Both the position numbers and the translations under genes were made by a program. From NCBI RefSeq assembly GCF_042726155.1, contig NZ_JBHXHV010000001.1, forward strand, positions 1,605,374 to 1,669,373: a stretch of 64,000 nt of DNA, written 5' to 3'. Shown here piece after piece: positions 41,249 to 51,013 of the stretch. Positions within the stretch are counted from its first letter, which is position 1, and every line of letters begins with the position of its first letter. The notes below the pieces were generated by a model. That model was not told the DNA's origin. It saw only the letters and a program-made list of their open reading frames with translations, and ran no database searches. This DNA comes from Leucobacter sp042726155 (lineage in GTDB: Bacteria > Actinomycetota > Actinomycetes > Actinomycetales > Microbacteriaceae).

Positions 41249-42799
41249 TTAGCGGAGCAGCCTCAGCGCCGCCCAGAGCTCGGCGCGGACATCGGGGGAG
41301 TCGAGGTCTGACTGAAGTAACTGCGCCGCCGTCTGCACTCGCGCCTTCACAGTGTGGCGGTGCACGTCGAGTTCAAGCGCCGCAGCGCTTGTCTGTCCGT
41401 GGTGCGATAACCACACGCGGAGGGCTTCCTCAATGCGGTCGCTGTGGCGCTCGTCGTGGTGCCTCACCGGTGCCAGCAGGAGTGATGCGCGCCGCTTCGC
41501 CTCCGGCTGCGCGTCGAGCAGGTGCAACACCCCCTCGTGCAGCGACGGAAGATAGTCGACGGGCGCTTTAGCCCCACTCGCGACCGCGCGGCTGAACGCA
41601 AGCTCGGCTTCGACGAGTGCTTCGCCCATCCGCGCGAGGTCACCGCGATCGGACACGCCAGCGGCGAGATGGTGTGCAGAGAACAGGCGCCGGATCGCCG
41701 GGAGATGACGCGCCTCAGCGATCATGAGCGGCTCCGCGTTCGCGGTGGCGGTAAAGAGCCCCGGGGTGCCGGCGTCGAGCGACTGCAGATCTTCAGCGAA
41801 GGTCGGGTCGAGGTGATCCGGAACCGCGTAGCGCACCACCACAGCGGGGCCCTGCGGAAAACGCGCGAGCACCCCGGTAGACAGCCGCTCGGCGAGCGCG
41901 ACGTGCTTCGCTAGCAGCAATTCGACGATTGCGTCTCGCAGCACCGACTGTGCAGAACGGATGCCGCTGCGATGCTCCAACTGCACCGTCGCGAGTGCGG
42001 CGATGAGACCGTGGAGGCCGCGCTCCGCAGAATCAGGCACGCCGCGCTCCTCAACCGCGAGCACGCCAAGCACGTGTCCCTGACGTCCGAGTGCCTGCAA
42101 CTGCATGCCGGTTCCCGACTCAGTTTCAATGCGCGCGGCGCTCACCCCGCGGTCGATGATGCGTCGAGACTCGCGGCGCACCCAGTCAGCGGGCAACTCG
42201 GGCCGGGCACTCTGCGGGGCGAACTCGACGATGCGCCCAAATCGATCGGTGATGCAGACCCACCTGCCGAGTCGAGTCGCGGCCTCACGCACTGCTGCAC
42301 CGAGCCCGTCGCGATGCAGCGAGGCATTGGCTACGGCGCGCTGCGATTCGAGGGACCAGACATCGCGATCCCGCGTCTTCGCTTCGAGCAGCCGTGCAGC
42401 CGTCTGGACGATTTCAATGAATGCGGTGTCGTAGGGCACGCGGATGAGTGGGAGGTCGAGCCGGTCACAAGCCGAGACCACGAGCGCCGGAACGCGCTCC
42501 CAGTGCAGCCCGACGGCCACGCCGAGTGCCGTCACCCCCGCATCGACGAGGCGCCGCACATAGTCGCTGGCGTCGCCTGCGGTGCGCATGACGCCAAATC
42601 TGGCTCCGGTCGTCAGCAGCACCGTGCGAGGCGTGAGAAACGGTGTGGGGTCCTCGAGCTCGCTGACGTGCACCCACTGCACCAACCGGGTGGCAGCAGC
42701 TTGGCTTGCCCCGGCGATCAGGGCGAGTTCGAGTTGATACTGGTGCAGCAGTTCGCCGAGTTCAATGGTCGGCGTGTGCGCGGCTGTTGCGTCGACCAT
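41249..42799 (-). CDS. PucR-family transcriptional regulator
   Basis: 516 residues. The N-terminal PucR domain is followed by a GGDEF-like (CdaR) middle part and a C-terminal helix-turn-helix (TSAAALELDVHRHTVKARVQ). The ATG at 42799 is preferred because GGAG lies six bases upstream; an ATG at 42811 lacks one. It is divergent from gabT-gabD and is probably their regulator, likely responding to GABA or a related nitrogen source. Confidence 0.88.
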   Translation of the reverse strand: MVDATAAHTPTIELGELLHQYQLELALIAGASQAAATRLVQWVHVSELEDPTPFLTPRTVLLTTGARFGVMRTAGDASDYVRRLVDAGVTALGVAVGLHWERVPALVVSACDRLDLPLIRVPYDTAFIEIVQTAARLLEAKTRDRDVWSLESQRAVANASLHRDGLGAAVREAATRLGRWVCITDRFGRIVEFAPQSARPELPADWVRRESRRIIDRGVSAARIETESGTGMQLQALGRQGHVLGVLAVEERGVPDSAERGLHGLIAALATVQLEHRSGIRSAQSVLRDAIVELLLAKHVALAERLSTGVLARFPQGPAVVVRYAVPDHLDPTFAEDLQSLDAGTPGLFTATANAEPLMIAEARHLPAIRRLFSAHHLAAGVSDRGDLARMGEALVEAELAFSRAVASGAKAPVDYLPSLHEGVLHLLDAQPEAKRRASLLLAPVRHHDERHSDRIEEALRVWLSHHGQTSAAALELDVHRHTVKARVQTAAQLLQSDLDSPDVRAELWAALRLLR

Positions 42800-42886
42800 T
42801 GGATACTCCATTCGTGTTGACTCTGCGCCGCACCTCGCGTGCCAATGTGGTGAAACTTACCCTACTCAAACACCATCATGGCAGAA

Positions 42887-42902
42887 TGTGAAATGTTTCA
42901 CA
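42887..42902 (+). promoter_or_regulatory. Palindromic operator upstream of gabT
   Basis: TGTGAAATGTTTCACA is a perfect inverted repeat (7-bp arms, 2-base centre) in the divergent region between the PucR gene and gabT, 81 bases before gabT. A half-like site GTGGTGAAAC is at about 42847-42856. It is a likely binding site for the neighbouring regulator; no promoter core was pinned down. Confidence 0.62.
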
Positions 42903-42982
42903 GGGCGTATGCTGATCCGGAATCACACTGAGCCCGCGGTTCTGCAGCGGGCCCCCTTCGAGACTCATAAGGAGAATCAGTC

Positions 42983-44320
42983 ATGGCCGAAGTTACCGGC
43001 GGTCCCTCGCTTCCTCAGGAGCGCAAGCTTGTCACCAGCATCCCTGGTCCGAAGTCGCAGGAGCTGCTCGCTCGCAAGAACTCGGCCGTTGCTGCGGGTG
43101 TGGGCGTTGCCCTTCCCGTTTCGATCGTCGCGGCAGGCGGCGGCGTCATGGTTGACGCCGATGGCAACTCGCTCATCGACCTGGGTTCCGGCATCGCCGT
43201 GACCGGTGTCGGCAATGCCGCTCCTGCGGTCGTTGAGGCCGTCATCAACCAGGTGCAGCAGTTCACGCACACCTGCTTCACCGTCACCCCCTACGAGGGC
43301 TACGTGGCCGTCGCCGAGAAGCTCAACGAGCTCATCCCGGGCGACCACGAGAAGCGCTCGGCGCTGTTCAACTCGGGTGCAGAGGCGGTTGAGAATGCGA
43401 TCAAGATCGCTCGTCACTTCACGAAGAAGAACGCCGTCGTCGTGTTCGATCACGCGTACCACGGCCGCACGAACCTGACCATGGGTATGACCGCGAAGAA
43501 CATTCCCTACAAGGATGGCTTTGGCCCGTTCGCCCCCGAGGTCTACCGCGTTCCCACCTCGTACCCGTTCCGCGACGGCCTCTCGGGTGCCGACGCCGCT
43601 TCGGTCGCGCTGAGCCAGATCGAGAAGCAGGTCGGCGCCGGTAACCTCGCGGCGATCATCATCGAGCCCATTCAGGGCGAGGGCGGCTTCATCGCTCCCG
43701 CCGAGGGATTCCTCCCGGCGATTCAGGAGTGGGCAACGGCAAACAACGTCGTCTTCATCCTTGACGAGGTGCAGACCGGCTTCGCGCGCACGGGCGACCT
43801 GTTCGCAGCGAACCACGAGGGCGTCGTGGCCGACCTGGTCACCACCGCTAAGGGCATCGCGGGCGGCCTGCCGCTGTCGGCGGTCACCGGCCGCGCCGAG
43901 ATCATGGACTCGGCACACGCCGGCGGACTGGGCGGCACCTACGCGGGCAGCCCGATCGCGTGTGCTGCGGCACTCGCGACGATCGACACCTACGAGCGCG
44001 AGAACCTCACGGAGCGTGCCCGCGAAATCGGCGCGATCATCGACGAGTTCTTCGGCGAGCTGCAGAAGTCGGACGATCGCATTGGCGATATCCGCGGCCG
44101 CGGCGCGATGAAGGCGATCGAGCTCGTCGAGTCGGGTTCGAAGAAGCCCGCCGCAGCGCTCACCGGCGCAATCGCGAAGGCTGCGGGGGAGCAGGGCGTC
44201 GTCGTGCTCACCTGCGGTACCTTCGGTAACGTCATCCGCTTCCTGCCGCCGCTCTCGATCTCCGATGAGCTGCTGCGCGAGGGCCTCCAGGTCGTCGCTG
44301 AAGCGCTTGCCGCCAACTGA
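42983..44320 (+). CDS. gabT: 4-aminobutyrate aminotransferase
   Basis: 445 residues. A PLP-dependent class III aminotransferase moving the amino group of GABA to 2-oxoglutarate. The PLP lysine is in TTAKGIAGGLPLSAV and the cofactor Asp in FILDEVQTGFART. AAGGAG precedes the ATG. It forms an operon with gabD, whose product would be the aldehyde dehydrogenase for its product. Confidence 0.93.
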   Translation: MAEVTGGPSLPQERKLVTSIPGPKSQELLARKNSAVAAGVGVALPVSIVAAGGGVMVDADGNSLIDLGSGIAVTGVGNAAPAVVEAVINQVQQFTHTCFTVTPYEGYVAVAEKLNELIPGDHEKRSALFNSGAEAVENAIKIARHFTKKNAVVVFDHAYHGRTNLTMGMTAKNIPYKDGFGPFAPEVYRVPTSYPFRDGLSGADAASVALSQIEKQVGAGNLAAIIIEPIQGEGGFIAPAEGFLPAIQEWATANNVVFILDEVQTGFARTGDLFAANHEGVVADLVTTAKGIAGGLPLSAVTGRAEIMDSAHAGGLGGTYAGSPIACAAALATIDTYERENLTERAREIGAIIDEFFGELQKSDDRIGDIRGRGAMKAIELVESGSKKPAAALTGAIAKAAGEQGVVVLTCGTFGNVIRFLPPLSISDELLREGLQVVAEALAAN

Positions 44321-44361
44321 TCTCCGCTTCCTATTCTGAAGATTCTGAAAGGACACCGCAC

Positions 44362-45831
44362 ATGGCTGTGAAGCCCAATGAGCAGGATCTGCTCGACCGC
44401 GTCTCCTCTGGCCTCGGCATCGGCGGCTCCTGGGAGCCCTCGACGTCGGGTGCGACGCTCGACGTGCACGACCCCGCGACCGGCGAGGTTATCAAGACGA
44501 TTGCCGACGCGACCGTTGAAGACGCCGTGCGCGCCCTCGACGCCGCGGTTGCCGCGCAGGAAAAGTGGGCGGCGACGTCTAGCCGCGAGCGCTCCAATAT
44601 CTTGCGCCGTACGTTCGACCTGCTCATGGAGCGCAAGGAAGAATTCGCGCTCCTCATGAGCATGGAGATGGGTAAGCCCATCGCCGAGGCTCGTGGCGAG
44701 GTCAATTACGGTGGCGAGTTCCTGCGCTGGTTCTCGGAAGAGGCCGTGCGGGTTCCGGGCGACTACCGCCAGAACCCAGAGGGCACCGGCACGATGATTG
44801 TTTCGCAGATGCCCGTTGGCCCCTGCTACTTCATCACGCCCTGGAACTTCCCGCTCGCAATGGCGACCCGTAAGATCGCTCCCGCGCTCGCTGCGGGCTG
44901 CACCGTCGTCATTAAGCCGGCAGCGCTCACGCCGCTCACCACGATCTTCTTCGCGCAGCTGCTCGAAGAAGCCGGCCTCCCCGCCGGTGTCGTGAACGTC
45001 GTCGCAACGTCGAAGTCGAGCGCGCAGTCGAGCGCGCTGCTCTCCGACCCGCGTCTGCGCAAGCTGTCGTTCACCGGCTCGACGCCGGTCGGCGTGACGC
45101 TACTCAAGGCCGCTGCCGAGAACGTGCTTCGCACCTCGATGGAACTCGGCGGCAACGCCCCGTTCGTCGTGTTCGAAGATGCAGATCTCGACAAGGCAGT
45201 AGAGGGCGCGCTGCTCGCAAAGTTCCGCAACATCGGCCAGGCGTGCACCGCGGCAAACCGTATCATCGTGCACGAGTCGGTTGCCGACGAGTTCGCTCGT
45301 CGCGTGGGCGAGAAGGTCGCTGCGATGACCATCGGCCGTGGCGCTGACGAGGGTAATGACATCGGCGCGCTCGTCGAGGAGAAGGCCGTGACCAACACGG
45401 CTCGCCTTGTTGCCGACGCCGTCGAGACCGGTGGCACGATCGTCACAGGTGGCGAAGCGATCGACGGCCCGGGCAACTTCTTCCAGCCGACCGTCATTGA
45501 TCACCTCAGCCCGCAGGCTGCAATCATGCGCGAGGAAATCTTCGGACCGGTGCTCGGCATCATCCGCTTCTCCACCGAAGATGAAGCCGTCGAGATCGCC
45601 AACAACACCGAGTACGGTCTGGTCAGCTACGTGTTCACCGAGAACATCGGTCGTGGACACCGCATGATCGAGAAGCTCGAGACCGGCATGATGGGCCTGA
45701 ACACCGGCCTCGTGTCGAACGCGGCGGCTCCGTTCGGCGGCGTCAAGCAGTCGGGCATCGGCCGCGAGGGCGGCTTCGAGGGAATCCACGAGTTCCTGTC
45801 GTCGAAGTACACCCTGCTGCCGCGCTCCTAA
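44362..45831 (+). CDS. gabD: Succinate-semialdehyde dehydrogenase
   Basis: 489 residues, aldehyde dehydrogenase fold. Oxidises succinate semialdehyde to succinate. The catalytic Cys is in GQACTAANRI and the general base Glu in MELGGNAPF; the nucleotide region has GSTPVGVTL. GAAAGGAC precedes the ATG at a 41-base gap from gabT. Confidence 0.92.
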   Translation: MAVKPNEQDLLDRVSSGLGIGGSWEPSTSGATLDVHDPATGEVIKTIADATVEDAVRALDAAVAAQEKWAATSSRERSNILRRTFDLLMERKEEFALLMSMEMGKPIAEARGEVNYGGEFLRWFSEEAVRVPGDYRQNPEGTGTMIVSQMPVGPCYFITPWNFPLAMATRKIAPALAAGCTVVIKPAALTPLTTIFFAQLLEEAGLPAGVVNVVATSKSSAQSSALLSDPRLRKLSFTGSTPVGVTLLKAAAENVLRTSMELGGNAPFVVFEDADLDKAVEGALLAKFRNIGQACTAANRIIVHESVADEFARRVGEKVAAMTIGRGADEGNDIGALVEEKAVTNTARLVADAVETGGTIVTGGEAIDGPGNFFQPTVIDHLSPQAAIMREEIFGPVLGIIRFSTEDEAVEIANNTEYGLVSYVFTENIGRGHRMIEKLETGMMGLNTGLVSNAAAPFGGVKQSGIGREGGFEGIHEFLSSKYTLLPRS

Positions 45832-45845
45832 ACACGGCGGTATAT

Positions 45846-45883
45846 AGAACGGGCCCGGGATCGCATGATCTCGGGCCCGTTCT
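45846..45883 (+). terminator. Terminator after gabD
   Basis: A long stem (AGAACGGGCCCG ... CGGGCCCGTTCT, with GATC-type inner pairs) follows the gabD stop. T content after it is modest (GGTGTTT). It faces the convergent rsmD gene and probably serves both. Confidence 0.75.
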
Positions 45884-45928
45884 GGTGTTTCGGCGGGTGC
45901 GGCTGACTACTGGGCTGCGTCGGCGGGT

Positions 45929-46522
45929 TCAGCCCACCTCGGGTTCAGCCCACCACAGAGCGGTTTCGCCGTAGCGTTTCTCGCGTATCAGGGTGATACC
46001 GGCGGGCCACGCGGGCTGCGGAGTGCGCGTGCTGCGCTCGACGAGCACAGCCGATCCGGGTGCCAGCAGCGGAACCACGGCCGCGAGATTCTCAGCGATC
46101 TCTGCTTCCGTGAGATCGTAAGGCGGATCGAGCATCACGACGTCCCAGGTCGGCGGCGTAGGCCGTTCGGCCATTGCCGTGAGAAAGGTCTGCACCGATT
46201 GGCGCACGACGTCGATCGTTGGCGTCGCGTCGGGGGTGCGCGCGAACGCGGTCAGTACGGTCCGAGCGTTGCGCTTTGCCGTTTCGGCCGCCTGCGGGTG
46301 TTTTTCGACGAGCGTGACCTCGGTGGCCCCGCGGCTCGCCGCTTCGAGGCCGAGCGCACCCGAACCGGCATAGAGATCGAGCACGCGCGTGCGTTCGACG
46401 AGGTCCCACGATCCGAGCGTCGAGAAAATCGCCTCGCGCACGCGGTCGCTCGTGGGCCGCGTGCCTGATTTGGGCACCTCGAGCCTGAGGGATCCGGCAG
46501 CACCAGAGATGATTCTCGTCAC
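45929..46522 (-). CDS. rsmD: 16S rRNA (guanine(966)-N(2))-methyltransferase
   Basis: 197 residues from a GTG at 46522. It methylates G966 of 16S rRNA. Conserved SDRVREAIFSTLGSW, LDLYAGSGALGLEA (SAM binding) and the catalytic DPPY in MLDPPYDLTEAEI are all present. Its start is only 43 bases from recG on the other strand, so the two share a short divergent promoter region. Confidence 0.94.
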   Translation of the reverse strand: MTRIISGAAGSLRLEVPKSGTRPTSDRVREAIFSTLGSWDLVERTRVLDLYAGSGALGLEAASRGATEVTLVEKHPQAAETAKRNARTVLTAFARTPDATPTIDVVRQSVQTFLTAMAERPTPPTWDVVMLDPPYDLTEAEIAENLAAVVPLLAPGSAVLVERSTRTPQPAWPAGITLIREKRYGETALWWAEPEVG

Positions 46523-46565
46523 CGTTCGAGCGTAGCGTGTCTGCCGTCGGCGATACGCTGGGTGT

Positions 46566-48764
46566 ATGACCCGCGTGACTCTCGATACGCCCCTCGTGGG
46601 TGTGGTCGGTGACCGCACCGCGAAACCACTCGAGCGCGCGTTCGACATGCACACGGTGGGTGATCTGCTCTATCACTTTCCCCGCCGGTACTCGCGGCGC
46701 GGCGAGCTCACGCCGCTCAACGGCCTGCCGGTGGGCGAGCAGATTGCGGTGGTCGCGCAGGTGCTCGACGTTCGCGAACGTCAGATGCAGCGTCGCAATG
46801 GCAAGCTTCTCGAGGTGCGCATCACCGACGGCACGGGCACACTCACGCTGACGTTCTTCAACCAGGCGTGGCGGGGTCGAGAGCTGCTGCCGGGCAAGCG
46901 CGGACTCTTCGCGGGCAAGGTCAGCGAGTACCGCAGTCAGCTGCAGCTGCAGCACCCCGAGTACGAGCTGTTTGACAATCGCGATGACGCCCCAGGCGGT
47001 GACCAGCTCGACGAGGCGGCGGCGAAAGCCTGGTCGGAGACCCCCGTTCCGATCTACCCGGCGACAGCGCAGATGCCAACCTGGACGCTGCAGCGCGCCG
47101 TCGAGCTCGCTCTCGACGCGCTCGGGGCGGTAGATGATCCGCTGCCGAGCGATATCCGCGAGGCAGAGGGAGTCGTGCCGCTCGGCCGCGCGCTCGAACA
47201 TATTCACCGGCCACAGCACGACGCCGACTGGCGTGCAGCGCGGGAGAGTTTTCGGTTCCGCGAGGCATTTGAGTTGCAGCTCGCGCTGCTCGATCGGCGG
47301 CGGCGCGCAGGGCTCGAAGCGAGCACGCCTCGACCGGCAGCGACGCAGGGTGGGCCGCTCGCGCGATTCGACGCAGCGCTGCCCTTTGAACTCACCGGCG
47401 ACCAGCGGCTCGCTGGCGCGACGATCGCCGCTGAACTGGCTGAGCCGCACCCCATGCACCGATTACTGCAGGGCGAGGTCGGCTCGGGTAAGACCCTCGT
47501 CGCGCTGCGCGCGATGCTGCAGGTCGCCGACGGTGACGGTCAGAGCGCGCTCTTGGCTCCAACCGAGGTGCTCGCTGCGCAGCACTATCGCTCGATCGTC
47601 GACTCGCTAGGACCGGAGCTCACCGAAGAGCTGCGCCCTGTGTTGCTCACCGGGCGCATGCCCGCGGCCGAACGCAAGCGGGTGCTGCTGTCGCTTGTCT
47701 CGGGGGCGTCGCGCATCGCGATCGGCACGCACGCACTGCTCAGTGAGGGCGTGACATTCCTCGACCTGGGACTCATCGTGGTTGATGAGCAGCACCGATT
47801 CGGAGTCGAACAGCGCGAGGCGCTGCGTCAGAAAGGTACACAGCCGCACGTACTCGCGATGACCGCGACTCCGATTCCACGCACGGTCGCGCTGACCGCG
47901 TTCGGTGACCTCGAGGTCACCACCATTCGCGAGTTGCCGCCCGGGCGTCAGGGCATTGAGACATTCACGGTGCCGGAGCTTGAGATGCCGAACCGGGCCG
48001 CCCGCGTGTGGGCGAGGTCGGGCGAAGATCTCGCCGCGGGGCGACAGATTTACGTTGTGTGCCCAGCGATTGCACCCGGAGAGGTCGAAGACGGTCAAGC
48101 TGAGGCCGCGCCAGAGGTCGCTGCCGAGCAGGCAGGCGGGGACACACGGCGGCTCGCAAACGTGGAAGAAACGGTGGGGGAGCTGCGTCGGCACCCCGCG
48201 TTCCAGGGTGTGGTGATTGAGGGGCTGCATGGCGGCATGCCCTCCGATGAGAAAGACCGCGTGATGCGCGGGTTTGCAAACCGCGAAATCGGTGTACTCG
48301 TCGCGACGACCGTCATCGAGGTCGGCGTCAACGTGCCGAACGCGTCGATCATGATCGTGCGCGACGCCGACAGGTTTGGCATCTCACAGCTGCACCAGTT
48401 GCGCGGGCGTGTCGGGCGTGGCGAGCACGCGGGCCTCTGCCTGCTGATGACGACCGCGGAGGCCGGCACGATTGCGCGTGAGCGAATCGAGGCGGTTGCC
48501 GCGACGTCCGACGGGTTCGCGCTCGCGGAGGTCGACCTCGAACTCCGTCGCGAGGGCGACATCCTCGGCACCGCTCAGTCGGGTGGGCGTTCAACCCTGC
48601 GCCTGCTTCGCGTGGCTGAACACGGGCCGCTCATCGCGCACGCACGCGAGGTCGCGGGCGCGCTGCTCGACAGTGACCCCGAGCTGCAGGGCTCACCTGG
48701 CCTCGCAGCGCTGATCGCGCGCGAGCACGAGGCAGGCCTCCTAGACAACCTGGCCAAGTCCTAG
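46566..48764 (+). CDS. recG: ATP-dependent DNA helicase RecG
   Basis: 732 residues. Branch-migrating helicase for stalled forks. N-terminal wedge/OB domain (about 60-160), Walker A in LQGEVGSGKTLVALRA, DEQH box as VVDEQHRFGVEQRE, and late motifs HQLRGRVGRGEHAG. TACGCT just upstream suggests a leaderless or short-leader transcript. Confidence 0.96.
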   Translation: MTRVTLDTPLVGVVGDRTAKPLERAFDMHTVGDLLYHFPRRYSRRGELTPLNGLPVGEQIAVVAQVLDVRERQMQRRNGKLLEVRITDGTGTLTLTFFNQAWRGRELLPGKRGLFAGKVSEYRSQLQLQHPEYELFDNRDDAPGGDQLDEAAAKAWSETPVPIYPATAQMPTWTLQRAVELALDALGAVDDPLPSDIREAEGVVPLGRALEHIHRPQHDADWRAARESFRFREAFELQLALLDRRRRAGLEASTPRPAATQGGPLARFDAALPFELTGDQRLAGATIAAELAEPHPMHRLLQGEVGSGKTLVALRAMLQVADGDGQSALLAPTEVLAAQHYRSIVDSLGPELTEELRPVLLTGRMPAAERKRVLLSLVSGASRIAIGTHALLSEGVTFLDLGLIVVDEQHRFGVEQREALRQKGTQPHVLAMTATPIPRTVALTAFGDLEVTTIRELPPGRQGIETFTVPELEMPNRAARVWARSGEDLAAGRQIYVVCPAIAPGEVEDGQAEAAPEVAAEQAGGDTRRLANVEETVGELRRHPAFQGVVIEGLHGGMPSDEKDRVMRGFANREIGVLVATTVIEVGVNVPNASIMIVRDADRFGISQLHQLRGRVGRGEHAGLCLLMTTAEAGTIARERIEAVAATSDGFALAEVDLELRREGDILGTAQSGGRSTLRLLRVAEHGPLIAHAREVAGALLDSDPELQGSPGLAALIAREHEAGLLDNLAKS

Positions 48765-48823
48765 CCTGAGCCTGGGCCCCTGGGCCTGGGCCCCTTGAGC
48801 CCCCTGGGCCTGAGCCCCTTGAG

Positions 48824-48891
48824 CCCTCGCGGGTGAGCAATATTTGTCGCAAATCGCTCTGCGATCGACAAATATTGCTCACCCGCGAGGG
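48824..48891. repeat. 26-bp perfect inverted repeat (hairpin) after recG
   Basis: Arms 48824-48849 and 48866-48891 are perfect complements (26 bp) and contain GAGCAATATTTGTCG. The 16-base loop can form a further ATCGC/GCGAT pair. It is AT-richer in the middle than its surroundings and could be the recG terminator or an insertion remnant. It is flanked on the left by imperfect GGGCCTGAGCCCCTTGAG repeats and on the right by an octamer array. Confidence 0.85.
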
Positions 48892-48939
48892 TGCAGGGGT
48901 GCAGGGGTGCAGGGGTGCAGGGGTGCAGGGGTGCAGGGG
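48892..48939 (+). repeat. Octamer tandem array (TGCAGGGG x6)
   Basis: Six perfect copies of the 8-base unit TGCAGGGG abut the inverted repeat and run to TATAAG (48940-48945). Slipped-strand changes here would alter spacing upstream of the ABC transporter gene, which starts 135 bases later. The remaining bases to 49073 hold no gene. Confidence 0.9.
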
Positions 48940-49073
48940 TATAAGCAGGGCAGGGGCAGCACCCGGTACTCGGGTACCACCTGGGTTGGCACTCGCGAGG
49001 GATGCGCCTGCCGATACGCGCGCCTAACTTGGAATTATCGCCAGAACCCGGCGGCAGCAGAAACGGAGTCATC

Positions 49074-49985
49074 ATGATCGAAGCGCGCGGATTGACCAAG
49101 CAGTACGGCACCAAGACTGCCGTCGACGATGTCAGCTTCAGCATCAAGCCCGGGCAGGTCACCGGATTCCTCGGCCCGAACGGCGCGGGCAAATCCACGA
49201 GCATGCGGCTCATGGTCGGCCTCGACCGACCGACCGCTGGCACCGTTACGGTAAACGGGGCGCGCTACTCCGACGCCGCGGCGCCTCTTGCTGAGGTTGG
49301 TGCCTTGCTCGACGCGAAGGGTGTTCACCCGGGCCGCAGCGCACGCAGCCACCTTCGAGCGCTCGCGGCGACCCATGGCATTTCAGATCACCGGGTGTCT
49401 GAGGTGCTCGACCAGACCGGGCTGGCGGCGGTTGCCAATCGCCGCGTCGGCGGGTTCTCGCTCGGGATGGGGCAGCGGCTCGGGATCGCCGCCGCGCTGC
49501 TCGGTGACCCGAAGATCCTGATCCTCGACGAGCCGGTCAACGGGCTCGATCCCGACGGCGTGCTGTGGGTGCGCCAGCTGCTGCGTCACCTTGCCTCAGA
49601 GGGGCGCACCGTGTTGCTTTCGAGCCACCTCATGAGCGAGATGGCTCAGACGGCAGACCACGTCATCGTGCTTGGCCGCGGCCGGGTTGTCGCCGACGCT
49701 CCCATCGCCGAGTTCATCGGTGGTGTGGGCAGCGCGAGCGTTGTCGTTCGCAGCCCACAGGCTGCGAAACTCGCGTCGCTGCTCATGGGCGCTGAGCGCG
49801 TCGACGCGGCACTCGAGCCGCTCGGCGACGAGGGGTTCACTGCGCGTGGGTTTACGGCGGCCGAGATTGGTGGGGTCGCTTCGCAGCACAGCATCGAGCT
49901 CCACGAGTTGAGCCCGCAGGCCGGCAGCCTCGAAGACGCTTACCTCGAACTCACCCGCGGCGAGGTCGAGTACGCGGCGTCGTAA
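49074..49985 (+). CDS. ABC transporter ATP-binding protein
   Basis: 303 residues from the ATG at 49074. Walker A is GPNGAGKSTSMRLM, the signature is RVGGFSLGMGQRLG, Walker B LILDEPVNGLDPDG. The C-terminal 80 residues resemble the DrrA/BcrA-type extension. Together with the permease that follows it forms an ABC-2 type exporter for an unknown substrate. Confidence 0.93.
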   Translation: MIEARGLTKQYGTKTAVDDVSFSIKPGQVTGFLGPNGAGKSTSMRLMVGLDRPTAGTVTVNGARYSDAAAPLAEVGALLDAKGVHPGRSARSHLRALAATHGISDHRVSEVLDQTGLAAVANRRVGGFSLGMGQRLGIAAALLGDPKILILDEPVNGLDPDGVLWVRQLLRHLASEGRTVLLSSHLMSEMAQTADHVIVLGRGRVVADAPIAEFIGGVGSASVVVRSPQAAKLASLLMGAERVDAALEPLGDEGFTARGFTAAEIGGVASQHSIELHELSPQAGSLEDAYLELTRGEVEYAAS

Positions 49986-50045
49986 CGGCGAACCGCACCG
50001 GCCCCACGACACCCCAGATTTCATCGACGAAGAATCGAGACGCAC

Positions 50046-50954
50046 ATGACCTCCTCCATCGTGATTGACGCCAACGCGGCGGCAACACCGGCAACAGATC
50101 CCGGCAAGACCACTTCCCAACGCCGCGCGGGCTATCGCGAACCGGTGCGCGGCGTGTCCTTTGCGGGCATCCTACGGTCCGAACGAATCAAGCTCAGCTC
50201 CCTCCGAAGCATCAAACTCACGCTCCTCATCACCGTCGTGCTGGGCATTGGTCTGAGTACCGGGGTAGCCCTGCTGTTCAGCAACGAACTGCGCTCGGGC
50301 GAAACAGACATTCTCGGCTCTGGTGCCGTTGCATTGCAGGCGTACCTGCTCATGATTGCGACTTTCGCGGGTCCATTCCTGGCGCTGATCTTCGGTGTGC
50401 TTGGGGTACTCGCGATTTCAAGCGAGTACTCAAGCGGCATGATCCTATCGACGCTGACGGCCGTGCCAAAGCGCACTCCGGTCTTCATCGGTAAAGCCAT
50501 TGTGCTCGCCGTGGTGTCGGCGCTCACGGCGCTCGTACTGGTCGTCGGCGGGCTCGCCGCGGCTATCATTTGTTATCCCGAGAGTGCCGCCCAACTCGGC
50601 TCGAGCGTCGTAGTTTCTGGCGTACTCGGCACGGTCGTCTACCTCGTCCTGATCTCGCTGTTCGCGTTTGGTGTCGCAGCACTGCTGCGATCGACGGCCG
50701 GCGGCATCGCGGTTCTCGCCGGCGTAACGTTCGTCCTGCCGATCGCGTTCCAGATGCTCACCATGACCGGCTGGTCATGGGTGTCAACGGTGAGTGAGTA
50801 TCTGCCGTCGCAGCTCGGATTTGTGCTCTCGCAGGGCGTCGTTGACGTGTCGAGTGGCCCGAGCTTCGCGGTAGCGCTGGCCGCCATGATTGGGTGGGTC
50901 GCGGTCGTTGTCGTACCCGCCACCATCGCGTTCAAGCGTCGGGACGCGCGCTGA
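50046..50954 (+). CDS. ABC-2 type permease
   Basis: 302 residues, six hydrophobic segments (about 60-85, 105-135, 158-183, 190-215, 223-243 and 270-295). The cytoplasmic lead of 50 residues is basic and proline-poor. It begins 60 bases after the ATPase gene, and the two form an exporter with the sensor kinase and response regulator behind. Confidence 0.85.
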   Translation: MTSSIVIDANAAATPATDPGKTTSQRRAGYREPVRGVSFAGILRSERIKLSSLRSIKLTLLITVVLGIGLSTGVALLFSNELRSGETDILGSGAVALQAYLLMIATFAGPFLALIFGVLGVLAISSEYSSGMILSTLTAVPKRTPVFIGKAIVLAVVSALTALVLVVGGLAAAIICYPESAAQLGSSVVVSGVLGTVVYLVLISLFAFGVAALLRSTAGGIAVLAGVTFVLPIAFQMLTMTGWSWVSTVSEYLPSQLGFVLSQGVVDVSSGPSFAVALAAMIGWVAVVVVPATIAFKRRDAR

Positions 50955-51013
50955 TCCCGACTCGTCTCTCGGGGCGCACCAGCCAGGCTTCGTTCACGGG
51001 TCGTGCCAGTACG

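Noticed and set aside
48892..48939. Octamer array as a CRISPR
   Set aside because: Repeats are only 8 bases, directly abutting with no spacers and no cas genes.
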